Source: Calditrichota bacterium
GTDB taxonomy: Bacteria > Electryoneota > AABM5-125-24 > Hatepunaeales > Hatepunaeaceae
Length of the DNA stretch: 47,580 bases
NCBI GenBank assembly: GCA_018644935.1
Contig: JABGPL010000025.1
Coordinates: 1-47,580 of the forward strand
Reading direction: 5' to 3'
Under the pieces are notes generated by a model. It had not been told where the DNA came from. It searched no databases and was given only the letters and a program-made list of their open reading frames with translations. The position numbers and the translations under genes were made by a program. Below are positions 25,773 to 34,096 of this stretch, one piece after another (positions within the stretch are counted from its first letter, which is position 1; every line of letters starts with the position of its first letter).

Positions 25773-26525
25773 ATGAAAAGCGAAATTTCCAATATCGAAC
25801 CTGGAAGACCTGCTCGCACCGGGCAGCTAATCCTCGATAGACGTTACCGGATCGCCACTCGATGCCGATCTGAAAGAAAAATTGGTGCGATGCTGGATAT
25901 CGGTTGTGGCAATGGAGCTCAAACCAGATTATTTGTTCCTGATGCGGATCAAGTGGTCGGTTTCGACTTAATGCCGATTCAGGACACAGAAGGGTATAAC
26001 AAATTTGATAAATTCAGTTTTGTTCAGGGCAATGCCGAAAAACTACCTTTTAATGACAGTGTTTATAATACAATAACATCCTTTGAAGTTTTAGAACATG
26101 TTCCGGATGACACTGCTGTTTTGAGGGAAATGTTTCGCGTTTTAAAACCTGGTGGTTTCCTGATTATATCAGTTCCAAACCGGTGGTGGTTCTTTGAAAG
26201 TCATGGTGCTAACGTCCCCGGATTTAATTGGATACCCTGGAACAGAATTCCATTTGTCAGTTGGCTTCCCACAATGATCCACGATAAAATAGCACAGGCG
26301 AGGATATACACTGTCCCACAAACTTCAAGACTAGTTAGAGATGCTGGTTTTAGAATTCGGCAATCCGGATTTATTACTGCACCTTTAGATGTTTTGCCGA
26401 ATGGGTCAATCCAAAGCTTTTTCAGACGTACAATCTTCAAAGAAGATACGACAGGGATACCTTGTCTGGCTGTGAATCTCTTTATTACTGCTGAAAAACC
26501 AGGTAAAACGCATGGGACATCTTAA
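25773..26525 (+). CDS. class I SAM-dependent methyltransferase
   Basis: A 250-residue Methyltransf_11-type protein. Motif I is MLDIGCGNGAQT, an acidic residue ends strand 2 (VVGFDLM), QGNAEKLPF is motif II-like and VLKPGGFLIISVPN is the post-III motif. The C-terminal half has an aromatic-rich segment that may recognise a lipid or sugar. Its end overlaps the next methyltransferase by 14 bases. The substrate is unknown. Confidence 0.85.
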   Translation: MKSEISNIEPGRPARTGQLILDRRYRIATRCRSERKIGAMLDIGCGNGAQTRLFVPDADQVVGFDLMPIQDTEGYNKFDKFSFVQGNAEKLPFNDSVYNTITSFEVLEHVPDDTAVLREMFRVLKPGGFLIISVPNRWWFFESHGANVPGFNWIPWNRIPFVSWLPTMIHDKIAQARIYTVPQTSRLVRDAGFRIRQSGFITAPLDVLPNGSIQSFFRRTIFKEDTTGIPCLAVNLFITAEKPGKTHGTS

Positions 26526-27273
26526 GTACACCGAATTTTATTCGGAATTTGCAAATGATTATGACTCGATGACGAAGGACTCATCGAGGTGGGCGAAGGT
26601 CCAGGGTACATATATCAAACTTTTTGGCGATTTATTGCCGGAGCGTATTCTCGATGCCGGATGTGGTTCGGGAGGGGAGATGGTTGCTCTATCAAAGCTG
26701 GGTATAACTTGTTTTGGTGTTGATGGATCCGCCGAGATGATCGATCAAGCTCGACAGAAAGCGATCCATAGTGGTTCAAATGCAGAGTTTCTAGTCGATG
26801 ACATTTCTGAATTGAGTAAAATTGAAAATGGATCGGTTGATCTTGTAATCTGTAGAGGCAACACTTTACCTCATTTAAGGATTTCTGACAGTTTAGGTTC
26901 TGCTTTCTCCGCGTTTTCGCGAGTTACACGGAGTGGGGGAAGGCTAGTCCTACAGTGGCTCAATTACGATCTGATTCTCAAGGATAAAAAAAGACTTGTT
27001 GGAGTTTCAGGAGATAATAACGAAGTGTTCACACGTTTTTATGATTTCATATCCTCTGAAGAGGTTGTATTCAATCTCCTGATTCAAAACTATGATGAAA
27101 AATGGAAGAGTAAATGGATCAGTACTCCTCTAACTCCCTGGACATCCGACACAGTTTTAGATACTTTGAAAAGAAATGGTTGGCAAGATGTTGAGATTTA
27201 TGGCGATATAGGAAAGTCCGAGTTCAAACCGGACAATTCGAACAACATCGTTGTTTTAGCCAGAAAGAATTAG
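26512..27273 (+). CDS. class I SAM-dependent methyltransferase (glycine/sarcosine-MT-like)
   Basis: A 253-residue protein. ILDAGCGSGGEM is the SAM-binding motif, CFGVDGSAEMI supplies the ribose-binding Asp, and ICRGNTLPHL resembles the GNSLPHL motif of glycine/sarcosine and related N-methyltransferases. The N-terminus (YSEFANDYDSM) is typical of the superfamily. It is translated from an ATG inside the end of the first methyltransferase gene, so the two are probably made together. Whether they form a heterodimer or act in sequence is unknown. Confidence 0.83.
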   Translation: MGHLKYTEFYSEFANDYDSMTKDSSRWAKVQGTYIKLFGDLLPERILDAGCGSGGEMVALSKLGITCFGVDGSAEMIDQARQKAIHSGSNAEFLVDDISELSKIENGSVDLVICRGNTLPHLRISDSLGSAFSAFSRVTRSGGRLVLQWLNYDLILKDKKRLVGVSGDNNEVFTRFYDFISSEEVVFNLLIQNYDEKWKSKWISTPLTPWTSDTVLDTLKRNGWQDVEIYGDIGKSEFKPDNSNNIVVLARKN

Positions 27274-27329
27274 AATTCCTCTTCAAAGGCTATTTTTCAC
27301 AAATTTGAAAAAACTTAGTGAAAAATTAC

Positions 27330-27358
27330 TTGCATGAAACCAATTCAACAGTTATTAT
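27330..27358 (+). promoter_or_regulatory. promoter before tRNA-Phe
   Basis: TTGCAT (27330-27335) and TATTAT (27353-27358) are spaced by 17 bases. Transcription would begin about 27364, some 27 bases before the tRNA, a usual distance for a tRNA promoter. Confidence 0.5.
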
Positions 27359-27390
27359 TTATGACTTGTGGAGGCAGAAATGCTTCCGAT

Positions 27391-27463
<73 letters not shown>

Positions 27464-27520
27464 CTAAGATGAGGTTGTCCAATCGGGCAACCTTTTCTCT
27501 ATCTGTGAAAGGACCACAAT

Positions 27521-28441
27521 ATGTTTGACATCAATCCGCAGGTCAAGGCGGACTTGATGAAGCCTCGGCTTGAATTGGCAAAACAGATGTACGAGAAATG
27601 TCTGCTGTGCCCCAGAGAATGTGAAGTTAATCGCACGCTTTCCGAAAAAGGTGTTTGCAAGATTGGCTCAGAACTGAAGTATTCAAGCGCAAACCTTCAT
27701 TATGGCGAAGAACCTCCCATTTCCGGGTGGCGAGGATCAGGGACGATCTTTCTCACCGGATGCAACCTCAGATGTAACTTTTGTCAGAACTACCCGATTA
27801 GCCAGTTACAGAACGGCAACATTGTATCCCCCGAAATACTTGCGAATCATATGCTGAGACTGCAAAAAGCAGGTGCTCACAACATCAATTTTGTAACCCC
27901 AACGCATCAAGCCTCCGCGATCTTTGAATCTCTATATTTAGCATACTGCAAAGGGCTTTCTATCCCATTGGTTTATAATTCCAGTGGATATGAATCAATT
28001 GAGATGTTGAAATTGCTGGAGGGGGTTATTGATGTATACATGCCTGATTCCAAATACGGTGATGATAAAGCTGCGAAAGAAATCTCAAATGCTCCTGATT
28101 ATGTAGTCAACAATAGGGCAGCACTAAAAGAGATGTTCAGACAGGTGGGAATGCTCGAAATGGATGAAGAGGGAATTGCGACAAAAGGTCTGCTAATCAG
28201 ACATTTGGTTTTACCAGCGGATTATTCAGGAACGGATGAAGTTCTTCGGTTTATATCTGAAGAAATTTCACAAGACACATACATTTCCTTGATGAGTCAG
28301 TATTTCCCGGCATGGAGAGGATCGGCGCATCATGTATTGAACCGCAGGCTGAGGGAAGTTGAATATGATGCTGCATGTGAATCGCTTGAAAAGTATGGTC
28401 TTCATAACGGCTGGACACAACCATATGAAGAATCACTTTAA
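27521..28441 (+). CDS. PflX-like radical SAM protein
   Basis: A 306-residue radical SAM enzyme of the PflX/COG1313 type, related to pyruvate-formate-lyase activating enzymes. The SAM-cluster motif CNLRCNFCQ is preceded by TIFLTGC. An N-terminal cysteine group (CLLCPRECEVN, then GVCKIG) precedes the core. The family conserves YGEEPPISG and LLIRHLVLP, both visible here. The substrate is not established; the family is thought to activate a glycyl radical or modify a protein. A good AAAGGA ribosome site precedes the ATG. The gene follows tRNA-Phe by 57 bases and could be co-transcribed with it. Confidence 0.85.
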   Translation: MFDINPQVKADLMKPRLELAKQMYEKCLLCPRECEVNRTLSEKGVCKIGSELKYSSANLHYGEEPPISGWRGSGTIFLTGCNLRCNFCQNYPISQLQNGNIVSPEILANHMLRLQKAGAHNINFVTPTHQASAIFESLYLAYCKGLSIPLVYNSSGYESIEMLKLLEGVIDVYMPDSKYGDDKAAKEISNAPDYVVNNRAALKEMFRQVGMLEMDEEGIATKGLLIRHLVLPADYSGTDEVLRFISEEISQDTYISLMSQYFPAWRGSAHHVLNRRLREVEYDAACESLEKYGLHNGWTQPYEESL

Positions 28442-28458
28442 CTAAAGGCTGTAATTCA

Positions 28459-28959
28459 ATGTCAGAAAAGCAGATAGTACATTATGATATTCAATCTCCA
28501 ATCGGTGAACTCCGAATCATTGGAACAAGTCTTGCCCTGTTCCGCATTTGCTTTGCGAATGATAAATCTCGAAATGAAGGAATTGGAAAACCGGTTCATG
28601 ATCTAACATTATTCCCCGCAATCGAGGAAGTGGTTCATTTTATTACAGACTACTTTCAAGGTAAAACGAAACATTGGGAGATTAAATCGCCTCTGGGTGG
28701 TACGGAATTTCGGGAGAACGTATGGAATTTACTTACAAATGTCGCGTTTGGGACGACTGTATCGTATTCCGAACTTGCAGCAATGGCTGATAGACCGGGT
28801 GCCGCACGTGCGGTAGGTTCAGCAATGGCGAATAATCCAATACCGATTCTTGTACCTTGCCATCGTGTGTTACATGCCGACGGTGGACTTGGTGGATTTG
28901 GAGGGGGATTGGATGCAAAGGAGTGGTTGCTCAATTTTGAAAAAGAACATTCAAACTAA
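28459..28959 (+). CDS. ogt: methylated-DNA-protein cysteine methyltransferase
   Basis: A 166-residue suicide repair protein that takes methyl groups from O6-methylguanine. The active site PCHRVLH (Cys about residue 133) and the following GGLGGFGGGL are intact. The helix-turn-helix part shows VSYSELAAMADRPGAARAVGSAM with the arginine finger. Length fits Ogt rather than the larger Ada. It lies 17 bases after the radical SAM gene and just before terC. Confidence 0.95.
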   Translation: MSEKQIVHYDIQSPIGELRIIGTSLALFRICFANDKSRNEGIGKPVHDLTLFPAIEEVVHFITDYFQGKTKHWEIKSPLGGTEFRENVWNLLTNVAFGTTVSYSELAAMADRPGAARAVGSAMANNPIPILVPCHRVLHADGGLGGFGGGLDAKEWLLNFEKEHSN

Positions 28960-28961
28960 GG

Positions 28962-29801
28962 ATGCGAGGACCGATGCCAATTAAGCGCGCTTTAATCTGG
29001 GTAGGAATATGGGTAACGGTTGCGATGGGGTTCGCAGCTGGTTTGTGGCATTACAAAGGATCTGTTGCCGGTGGTGAGTTTTTAACCTGTTACATCATCG
29101 AGTGGTCTCTATCGTTGGACAACCTGTTTGTGTTCATAATGATTTTCAATGCATTTGGTGTTGATTCTCACAATCAGCTAAGAGCGTTAACCTGGGGAAT
29201 AATTGGTGCAGTTGTTATGCGATTGGGTTTTATCCTGATAGGTGTCACTCTGGTAGAAATGTTCCGACCTATACTTTATGTGTTCGGCGCTCTACTTCTA
29301 TATAGTGCTGTTAAGATGATGTTTCAGAAAGAAAGTGATGAAGACATCATGCAGAGTAGGTTGATTAAGTTAATTCGAAGTAAAATTTCAATCACTAAAG
29401 ACTTTCATGGTGATAAGTTTGCGATAAAGAAAATGGGCAGGTGGATCTGGACACCTATGATTCTTGTGCTGATTGCCATTGAAAGCTCAGATGTTATGTT
29501 TGCAATAGACTCAATTCCAGCGGCATTTGCTATTACTCAGGATCCTTTTATTATTTTTACTGCTAATATGTTTGCAATTATGGGTTTACGTGCTCTATAC
29601 TTCCTCCTTGTTCATGCGGATAAGATGTTTGAAAAACTTAAATACGGGATTGGAATCATCCTTGCATTCGTAGGAGTGAAGATAATTGTAGAACAACTCG
29701 GAGTACACATAAATATTCTTTTGTCTCTATCGATAATTTTGGGATGTCTGACAATTTCGATTTTGATTTCCCTTATGACGATGAAGAAGGGATCTGCCTA
29801 A
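28962..29801 (+). CDS. TerC/Alx-family membrane protein
   Basis: A 279-residue inner-membrane protein with seven to eight helices. The family signature residues appear in IIEWSLSLDNLFVF and later IESSDVMFAIDSIPAAFAI, where paired acidic residues are thought to bind metal such as manganese. Characterised relatives (Alx, TerC) work in manganese export, metal homeostasis or tellurium resistance. Two starts compete: ATG at 28962, right after the ogt stop, and ATG at 28974 following GAGGA. No other ter genes are near, so a metal-homeostasis role is more likely than tellurite resistance. Confidence 0.9.
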   Translation: MRGPMPIKRALIWVGIWVTVAMGFAAGLWHYKGSVAGGEFLTCYIIEWSLSLDNLFVFIMIFNAFGVDSHNQLRALTWGIIGAVVMRLGFILIGVTLVEMFRPILYVFGALLLYSAVKMMFQKESDEDIMQSRLIKLIRSKISITKDFHGDKFAIKKMGRWIWTPMILVLIAIESSDVMFAIDSIPAAFAITQDPFIIFTANMFAIMGLRALYFLLVHADKMFEKLKYGIGIILAFVGVKIIVEQLGVHINILLSLSIILGCLTISILISLMTMKKGSA

Positions 29802-29855
29802 ACAACCGGTCTTTTTTTTGTCACCCGATTTTTTAGTTTTTTTGACGCACATATA

Positions 29856-29884
29856 TTGACTCAAACAGTCGTAATACTTACGTT
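29856..29884 (+). promoter_or_regulatory. possible promoter of the surface-protein gene
   Basis: TTGACT (29856-29861) is followed after 17 bases by TACGTT (29879-29884), a good -35 with a mediocre -10. It lies 78 bases before the ATG of the large surface protein and after a T-run that may end the terC transcript. Confidence 0.35.
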
Positions 29885-29961
29885 AAATAGATAGTATTGG
29901 ACCACAACAATGAACAGCTCCCTTATTAGAAAAGTTTGATTACAGAAAATTTGGAGAAGTT

Positions 29962-32900
29962 ATGCGTGTTTCCCACATTATAATAGCACTGATTGTGCTA
30001 ACCAGCATCCTGCTTACTACCACCTCAGCTATTGCCGCTGGAAATTACGATTACGATGTAGTAAAATCGAAGTTCTTTACCGGTGAAGAGTTAACTCCCG
30101 GTGAAAACGTTTATTGGCGATCCCTCAATGGTGATTTTCAACCAGGACCTGTTCGCGGAGAACCGCACCGAGACCGCGAAGGTGGCCCCGATGATCATGG
30201 CTATACCTTCAAGGATAGCGATGAAGAAGGTGGTCCGGAATTTGAATGGATAGATGTCCCTGATTTGGATGGTGCCAGACAGCTCGAAATGAGTGATGAT
30301 CGAAATACCGGATTACAGGAATTTGGATTCGATGTGCCATATTATGATGATGTTTACAATAGCATTGCCGTTTGCTCGAACGGTTGGGCATCTTTTACCA
30401 ATACTCAATTAGTTACTTATTTTGAAGCTGATTTTGATAATGGAAACTGGCCAAATCGGACTGATAACTTTCCGGAAGCTGTTCTCGGAATCCATATTAC
30501 TGATCTGAATCCAAATGTTGCAGGAGCTGTTTGGTTTTGGACTAATGGTGAAAATCAGGCAATCATAAGCTGGATAGATGTCGCACACTACAGAAACAAC
30601 GATATTCATAAAACATTCCAGATAATACTTAACTCGAACGGATTGATTTTTTTCCAATATCATGACGATGGCTGGCCAGATCCAAATTTGCTAATTGGTT
30701 TTCAAAACGAAGCTCGTGATGATGGGTTGCGGATACTCTATAGTGCCGAAGGAAATGTAGATAATGAATATCTCTATGATGGGCTCTGTATTCGAATTGG
30801 AGCTCGAATGGGCTCTGTGACTGGTCGTGTGATTGATCTGGAAACGGAGGAACCAATTGCTGGTGCAGAGATTGAATTGTCGGATGGAAGTTCAACCGTT
30901 ACTGATGATGAAGGACTGTTCCTCCTCGAAGAAATAGTAGAGGATGTTTATTCCGCAACAGCTTGGGCACCTGGCTACAATGCAGTCATCAGTGAAGAGT
31001 TTGAAGTATTGGACGAACAGGTAAGCGAGGTTATTTTCTCATTACCGCATCCGGAGATTAGAGTTGATCCTGATGGTTTCAACATTGAGTTACCTCAACA
31101 GGGAGTGGAAAATCAATCGCTGACAATCTTCAATGAAGGTAATGGGCTACTCGAATTCTGGTCAGAATTCACAATTCCAGTTCGACGTGACAATCCCGGA
31201 GATATAATATTTGAATGGCCAGGATCAGAGATGACCGGAGATAATCGGCTGAAGGGAATCACTTCTGTAGGTGACGAGATATTTGTTTCAGGAGCGAACA
31301 ACTCAGATAATCCTAATATGATCTATGTATTCAATATGGCTGGGGAACTAACCAGATCATTTGAGCAACCGGTTGAAGAACCATCTTCGAACGGTATTAG
31401 AGGCCTTTGCAGCGACGGGGAATTTCTATACGGCGCAGATGGACGTGTTGGTTACCAGTTCACAGGAGATGGAGAACTTGTAAGCACTTTCCCTGCTCCA
31501 ATAAACCCAACGACAAGTTTTGCATATGATCCTGAAAGTGGCCATCTATGGGCAAGTGGTACAACAAATGATATTGTTGAAATCGATATTGAGGGAAATG
31601 TAATCAGTGAGCTTGAAGACGACCATAGGAAATACGGACTGGCATGGCATCCTTCAGATCCAGACGGCTATAACCTATATGTTTTTCATCATGTCCGAGA
31701 TGTAACCGATGCGATGGTGACAAAGGTGAATATCGAAAATGGTGAGGAAGTTGATGTAATTGATCTGACGGCAGACGAGGGAGATGAGGGTGTTGATCTA
31801 TTTATTACAGATATGTTCAATCCTCTCGTCTGGATGTATGTGACAATAATGGAGATGGGAGTTCCAGATGTAATACGTGGTGTTGAACTTGATTTAAACA
31901 CATCCTGGGTTGAAGTTGATCCAATGGAGGGCACGGTTGATCCCGATTCTGAATTGGATGTTTCATTTAGATTCAATGCTGGAAACTGGATGCCGGGTGT
32001 TTATGAACTGCTTCTTGTTATCGGCTCGAATGCAGCAGGAGATGATATTGAGGTTTCCCTCACATTGAATGTGACGGACGAAGGAATTGAAATGGAGTTC
32101 TTTGAGTTCCTGGAAACTGAACGTCGCCATAGTTTCGTTATCAATTCCTTATCAATTCTCGAAGAACCAGCAGAGTTCGGTGATGAAATTGGAGTTTTCA
32201 CGCCGGAAGGAACCTGTGTAGGTGGTTCGGTTTGGTTTGACCAGGTTACGACTGTTCCCGCATTTGGGGATGATCCCGATACAGACTTCACTGAAGGTTT
32301 CTTTGTCGATGATCCGTTTGCATTCAGGGTTTGGGATGCTGATGGAGACCGAGACTATGCAGCCAATTTTGAACTTATCGGAGGGGATGAGAGCTTCTCG
32401 GTAGATGGGAACACCCGTGGTACCCTTGATGTTCCCAATCTCGGACGAGTGCTTCAATATGATCTACCTCTTGGGTGGAGTATGATTTCGACAAATGTCA
32501 TTCTCGAAGAGGATGATGTCGTTGTCATGTTTGTGGATCTGGCTGAGAGGGAAACACTCACCATGGTCAAAGATGGTCAAGGTAGATTCTACAGTACTGC
32601 ATTTGGGTTTAACAATATACCATTCTGGAATGAGTTAGAAGGTTATTTGTTAAAGCTCGTTGAGGCAGATGGATTTGAACTTGCTGGAGATGCAATTGAT
32701 CCTGCCACGGTGTTAGAGCTTCCTGATGGATGGAGCATGATTTCCTACATACCACAATGGGAAATGGACGCTCCAACTGCATTCGAACCATTGGGTGAGA
32801 ACTTGCTCATTGCAAAAGATGGTGAGGGTCGGTTTTATGTCCCGGCGTTTGGTTTTACCAATATGGGTGACCTTTCCGAGATGAATGGTTATCAGGTAAA

Positions 32901-33585
32901 ACTGGATCAGGCGCAAGACTTCGCATTTCCTCAGGCAAATATGATGGCAGCAATAGATCCTCCAACGGGCAGGTCCCTGCAATATTTCGGTGTTCCGACC
33001 ATTTCGGGTGAGAATATGTCCTTGTTGATGTTATCGAACATCAACGTACATACAGAGATTGGAATATTTGATTCAAATGATAACCTGTGTGGTGCGGGTG
33101 TAATCAATTCAAATGGAGAAACCGGGATTGCAGTTTGGGGTGATGATCCCACAACTCAAGTAAAAGACGGTTTTGCGCAAAACGAGCAGTTGCGGATTGT
33201 TTCATGGAATGAGATGACCGGTTCAGAAACGATAGGATACAATCTGGTATCTGGATCTGATAGATATTCTACAGATGGTTTCACAGTACTGGAATTAAAT
33301 TCTTCTGTGGATCTGACTCCAACAGAATTTGGAATTGTTGGAAACTATCCCAACCCATTTAACGATCAATCTATTATCTACTTTGGTGTTCCCGAGCGAA
33401 TGTTAGTGAAAGCCTCTCTATATAATGTAAAAGGGCAGAAGGTTAAAGATATTCTTAAGAGAACATTTTCACATGGTATACATTCAGTTGTAATCAAAGC
33501 GAATGATTTGGCAACGGGAACGTATATCGTAAGACTCGAATCAGGAGAACAGTCCAGTATTCAAAAGATTGTCCTGATGCGCTAA
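29962..33585 (+). CDS. large secreted surface protein with C-terminal sorting domain
   Basis: A 1207-residue exported protein. A signal peptide spans about residues 1-26 (ending TTSAIAAG). Residues 90-285 form a beta-rich module (SIAVCSNGWASF, AVWFWTNGENQAIISW). A carboxypeptidase-regulatory-like domain begins at GSVTGRVIDLETEEPIAGA (about 288). Residues 400-640 look like a beta-propeller. Then come an outer repeat (EIGVFTPEGTCVGGSVW), two inner repeats (GWSMIST and GWSMISY, each ending in a KDGxGRFY-AFGF motif) and a second outer repeat (EIGIFDSNDNLCGAGV). The last 80 residues, starting NYPNPFN and ending IQKIVLMR, resemble the type IX-secretion or FCB C-terminal sorting domain. It is strongly acidic and probably anchored outside the cell. 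The function is unknown; adhesion is plausible. Confidence 0.85.
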   Translation: MRVSHIIIALIVLTSILLTTTSAIAAGNYDYDVVKSKFFTGEELTPGENVYWRSLNGDFQPGPVRGEPHRDREGGPDDHGYTFKDSDEEGGPEFEWIDVPDLDGARQLEMSDDRNTGLQEFGFDVPYYDDVYNSIAVCSNGWASFTNTQLVTYFEADFDNGNWPNRTDNFPEAVLGIHITDLNPNVAGAVWFWTNGENQAIISWIDVAHYRNNDIHKTFQIILNSNGLIFFQYHDDGWPDPNLLIGFQNEARDDGLRILYSAEGNVDNEYLYDGLCIRIGARMGSVTGRVIDLETEEPIAGAEIELSDGSSTVTDDEGLFLLEEIVEDVYSATAWAPGYNAVISEEFEVLDEQVSEVIFSLPHPEIRVDPDGFNIELPQQGVENQSLTIFNEGNGLLEFWSEFTIPVRRDNPGDIIFEWPGSEMTGDNRLKGITSVGDEIFVSGANNSDNPNMIYVFNMAGELTRSFEQPVEEPSSNGIRGLCSDGEFLYGADGRVGYQFTGDGELVSTFPAPINPTTSFAYDPESGHLWASGTTNDIVEIDIEGNVISELEDDHRKYGLAWHPSDPDGYNLYVFHHVRDVTDAMVTKVNIENGEEVDVIDLTADEGDEGVDLFITDMFNPLVWMYVTIMEMGVPDVIRGVELDLNTSWVEVDPMEGTVDPDSELDVSFRFNAGNWMPGVYELLLVIGSNAAGDDIEVSLTLNVTDEGIEMEFFEFLETERRHSFVINSLSILEEPAEFGDEIGVFTPEGTCVGGSVWFDQVTTVPAFGDDPDTDFTEGFFVDDPFAFRVWDADGDRDYAANFELIGGDESFSVDGNTRGTLDVPNLGRVLQYDLPLGWSMISTNVILEEDDVVVMFVDLAERETLTMVKDGQGRFYSTAFGFNNIPFWNELEGYLLKLVEADGFELAGDAIDPATVLELPDGWSMISYIPQWEMDAPTAFEPLGENLLIAKDGEGRFYVPAFGFTNMGDLSEMNGYQVKLDQAQDFAFPQANMMAAIDPPTGRSLQYFGVPTISGENMSLLMLSNINVHTEIGIFDSNDNLCGAGVINSNGETGIAVWGDDPTTQVKDGFAQNEQLRIVSWNEMTGSETIGYNLVSGSDRYSTDGFTVLELNSSVDLTPTEFGIVGNYPNPFNDQSIIYFGVPERMLVKASLYNVKGQKVKDILKRTFSHGIHSVVIKANDLATGTYIVRLESGEQSSIQKIVLMR

Positions 33586-33610
33586 GTTTTGGAATAACTT
33601 GTCATTACTC

Positions 33611-33645
33611 AGAAACCCCGGCTAATGCCGGGGTTTCTTGCTTTT
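33611..33645 (+). terminator. strong intrinsic terminator after the surface-protein gene
   Basis: AGAAACCCCGGC (33611-33622) and GCCGGGGTTTCT (33627-33638) form a perfect 12-pair stem with a TAAT loop, followed by TGCTTTT. It lies 26 bases after the stop codon and separates the accessory region from the sulfate-reduction island. Confidence 0.9.
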
Positions 33646-33941
33646 AAATCATAAAATGATGTCTTCTATTAATATAGTAGCAATTCTTGAGAGAATAGTC
33701 CTTGTGAACAAGGCGATACAATCCCGTATGTTACATATAATCAAATAGATTACTTCGCCACTCTGCATCTCACAAGGGCAGACGAACTTAATAACTTTCG
33801 GGAATTGTCACAATAATGAAAGCCTATTATAATTTAGTTGTTAAATAATTGCGAAAAGAAAATATTAGTCATGCCGAAAAGATTTTATGTTCCCGAAGTT
33901 GTAATTTTTTTCACAAAGGAAGTTTTTGGCTATTGTTCTCC

Positions 33942-33970
33942 TTGACTGTTGAGAACTAATGATATATATT
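33942..33970 (+). promoter_or_regulatory. promoter of the hppA-sat-aprBA block
   Basis: TTGACT (33942-33947), 17-base spacer, TATATT (33965-33970): a near-consensus sigma-70-type promoter. The start would be near 33977, giving a leader of about 120 bases before hppA. No equally good promoter is seen between hppA and aprA. Confidence 0.65.
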
Positions 33971-34096
33971 GTGCATGAAGGAACGAATTATGCATATATA
34001 TTTTATGCAGCAGGTTGCCTTACGATTCCTTCGATCTAATATGATTAAAAACAAACACATACATTTCGATAGAAATAAAGAGATGGGGTAGAACGC

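Larger units (their letters stand above)
33586..34096. other. 511-base intergenic region before hppA
   Basis: It holds the terminator of the surface-protein gene (33611-33638) and the hppA promoter (33942-33970). In between it is AT-rich, with no open frame or repeat I can support. The final 120 bases would be the hppA leader. Confidence 0.6.

Noticed and set aside
28962-29801. Tellurite-resistance operon
   Set aside because: Only the TerC-like gene is present. The family also includes manganese transporters such as Alx, and no terZABDEF genes are seen.
29811-29820. T-run after terC as an intrinsic terminator
   Set aside because: Only a short ACCGGT palindrome precedes it, with no stable stem, so a terminator cannot be supported.
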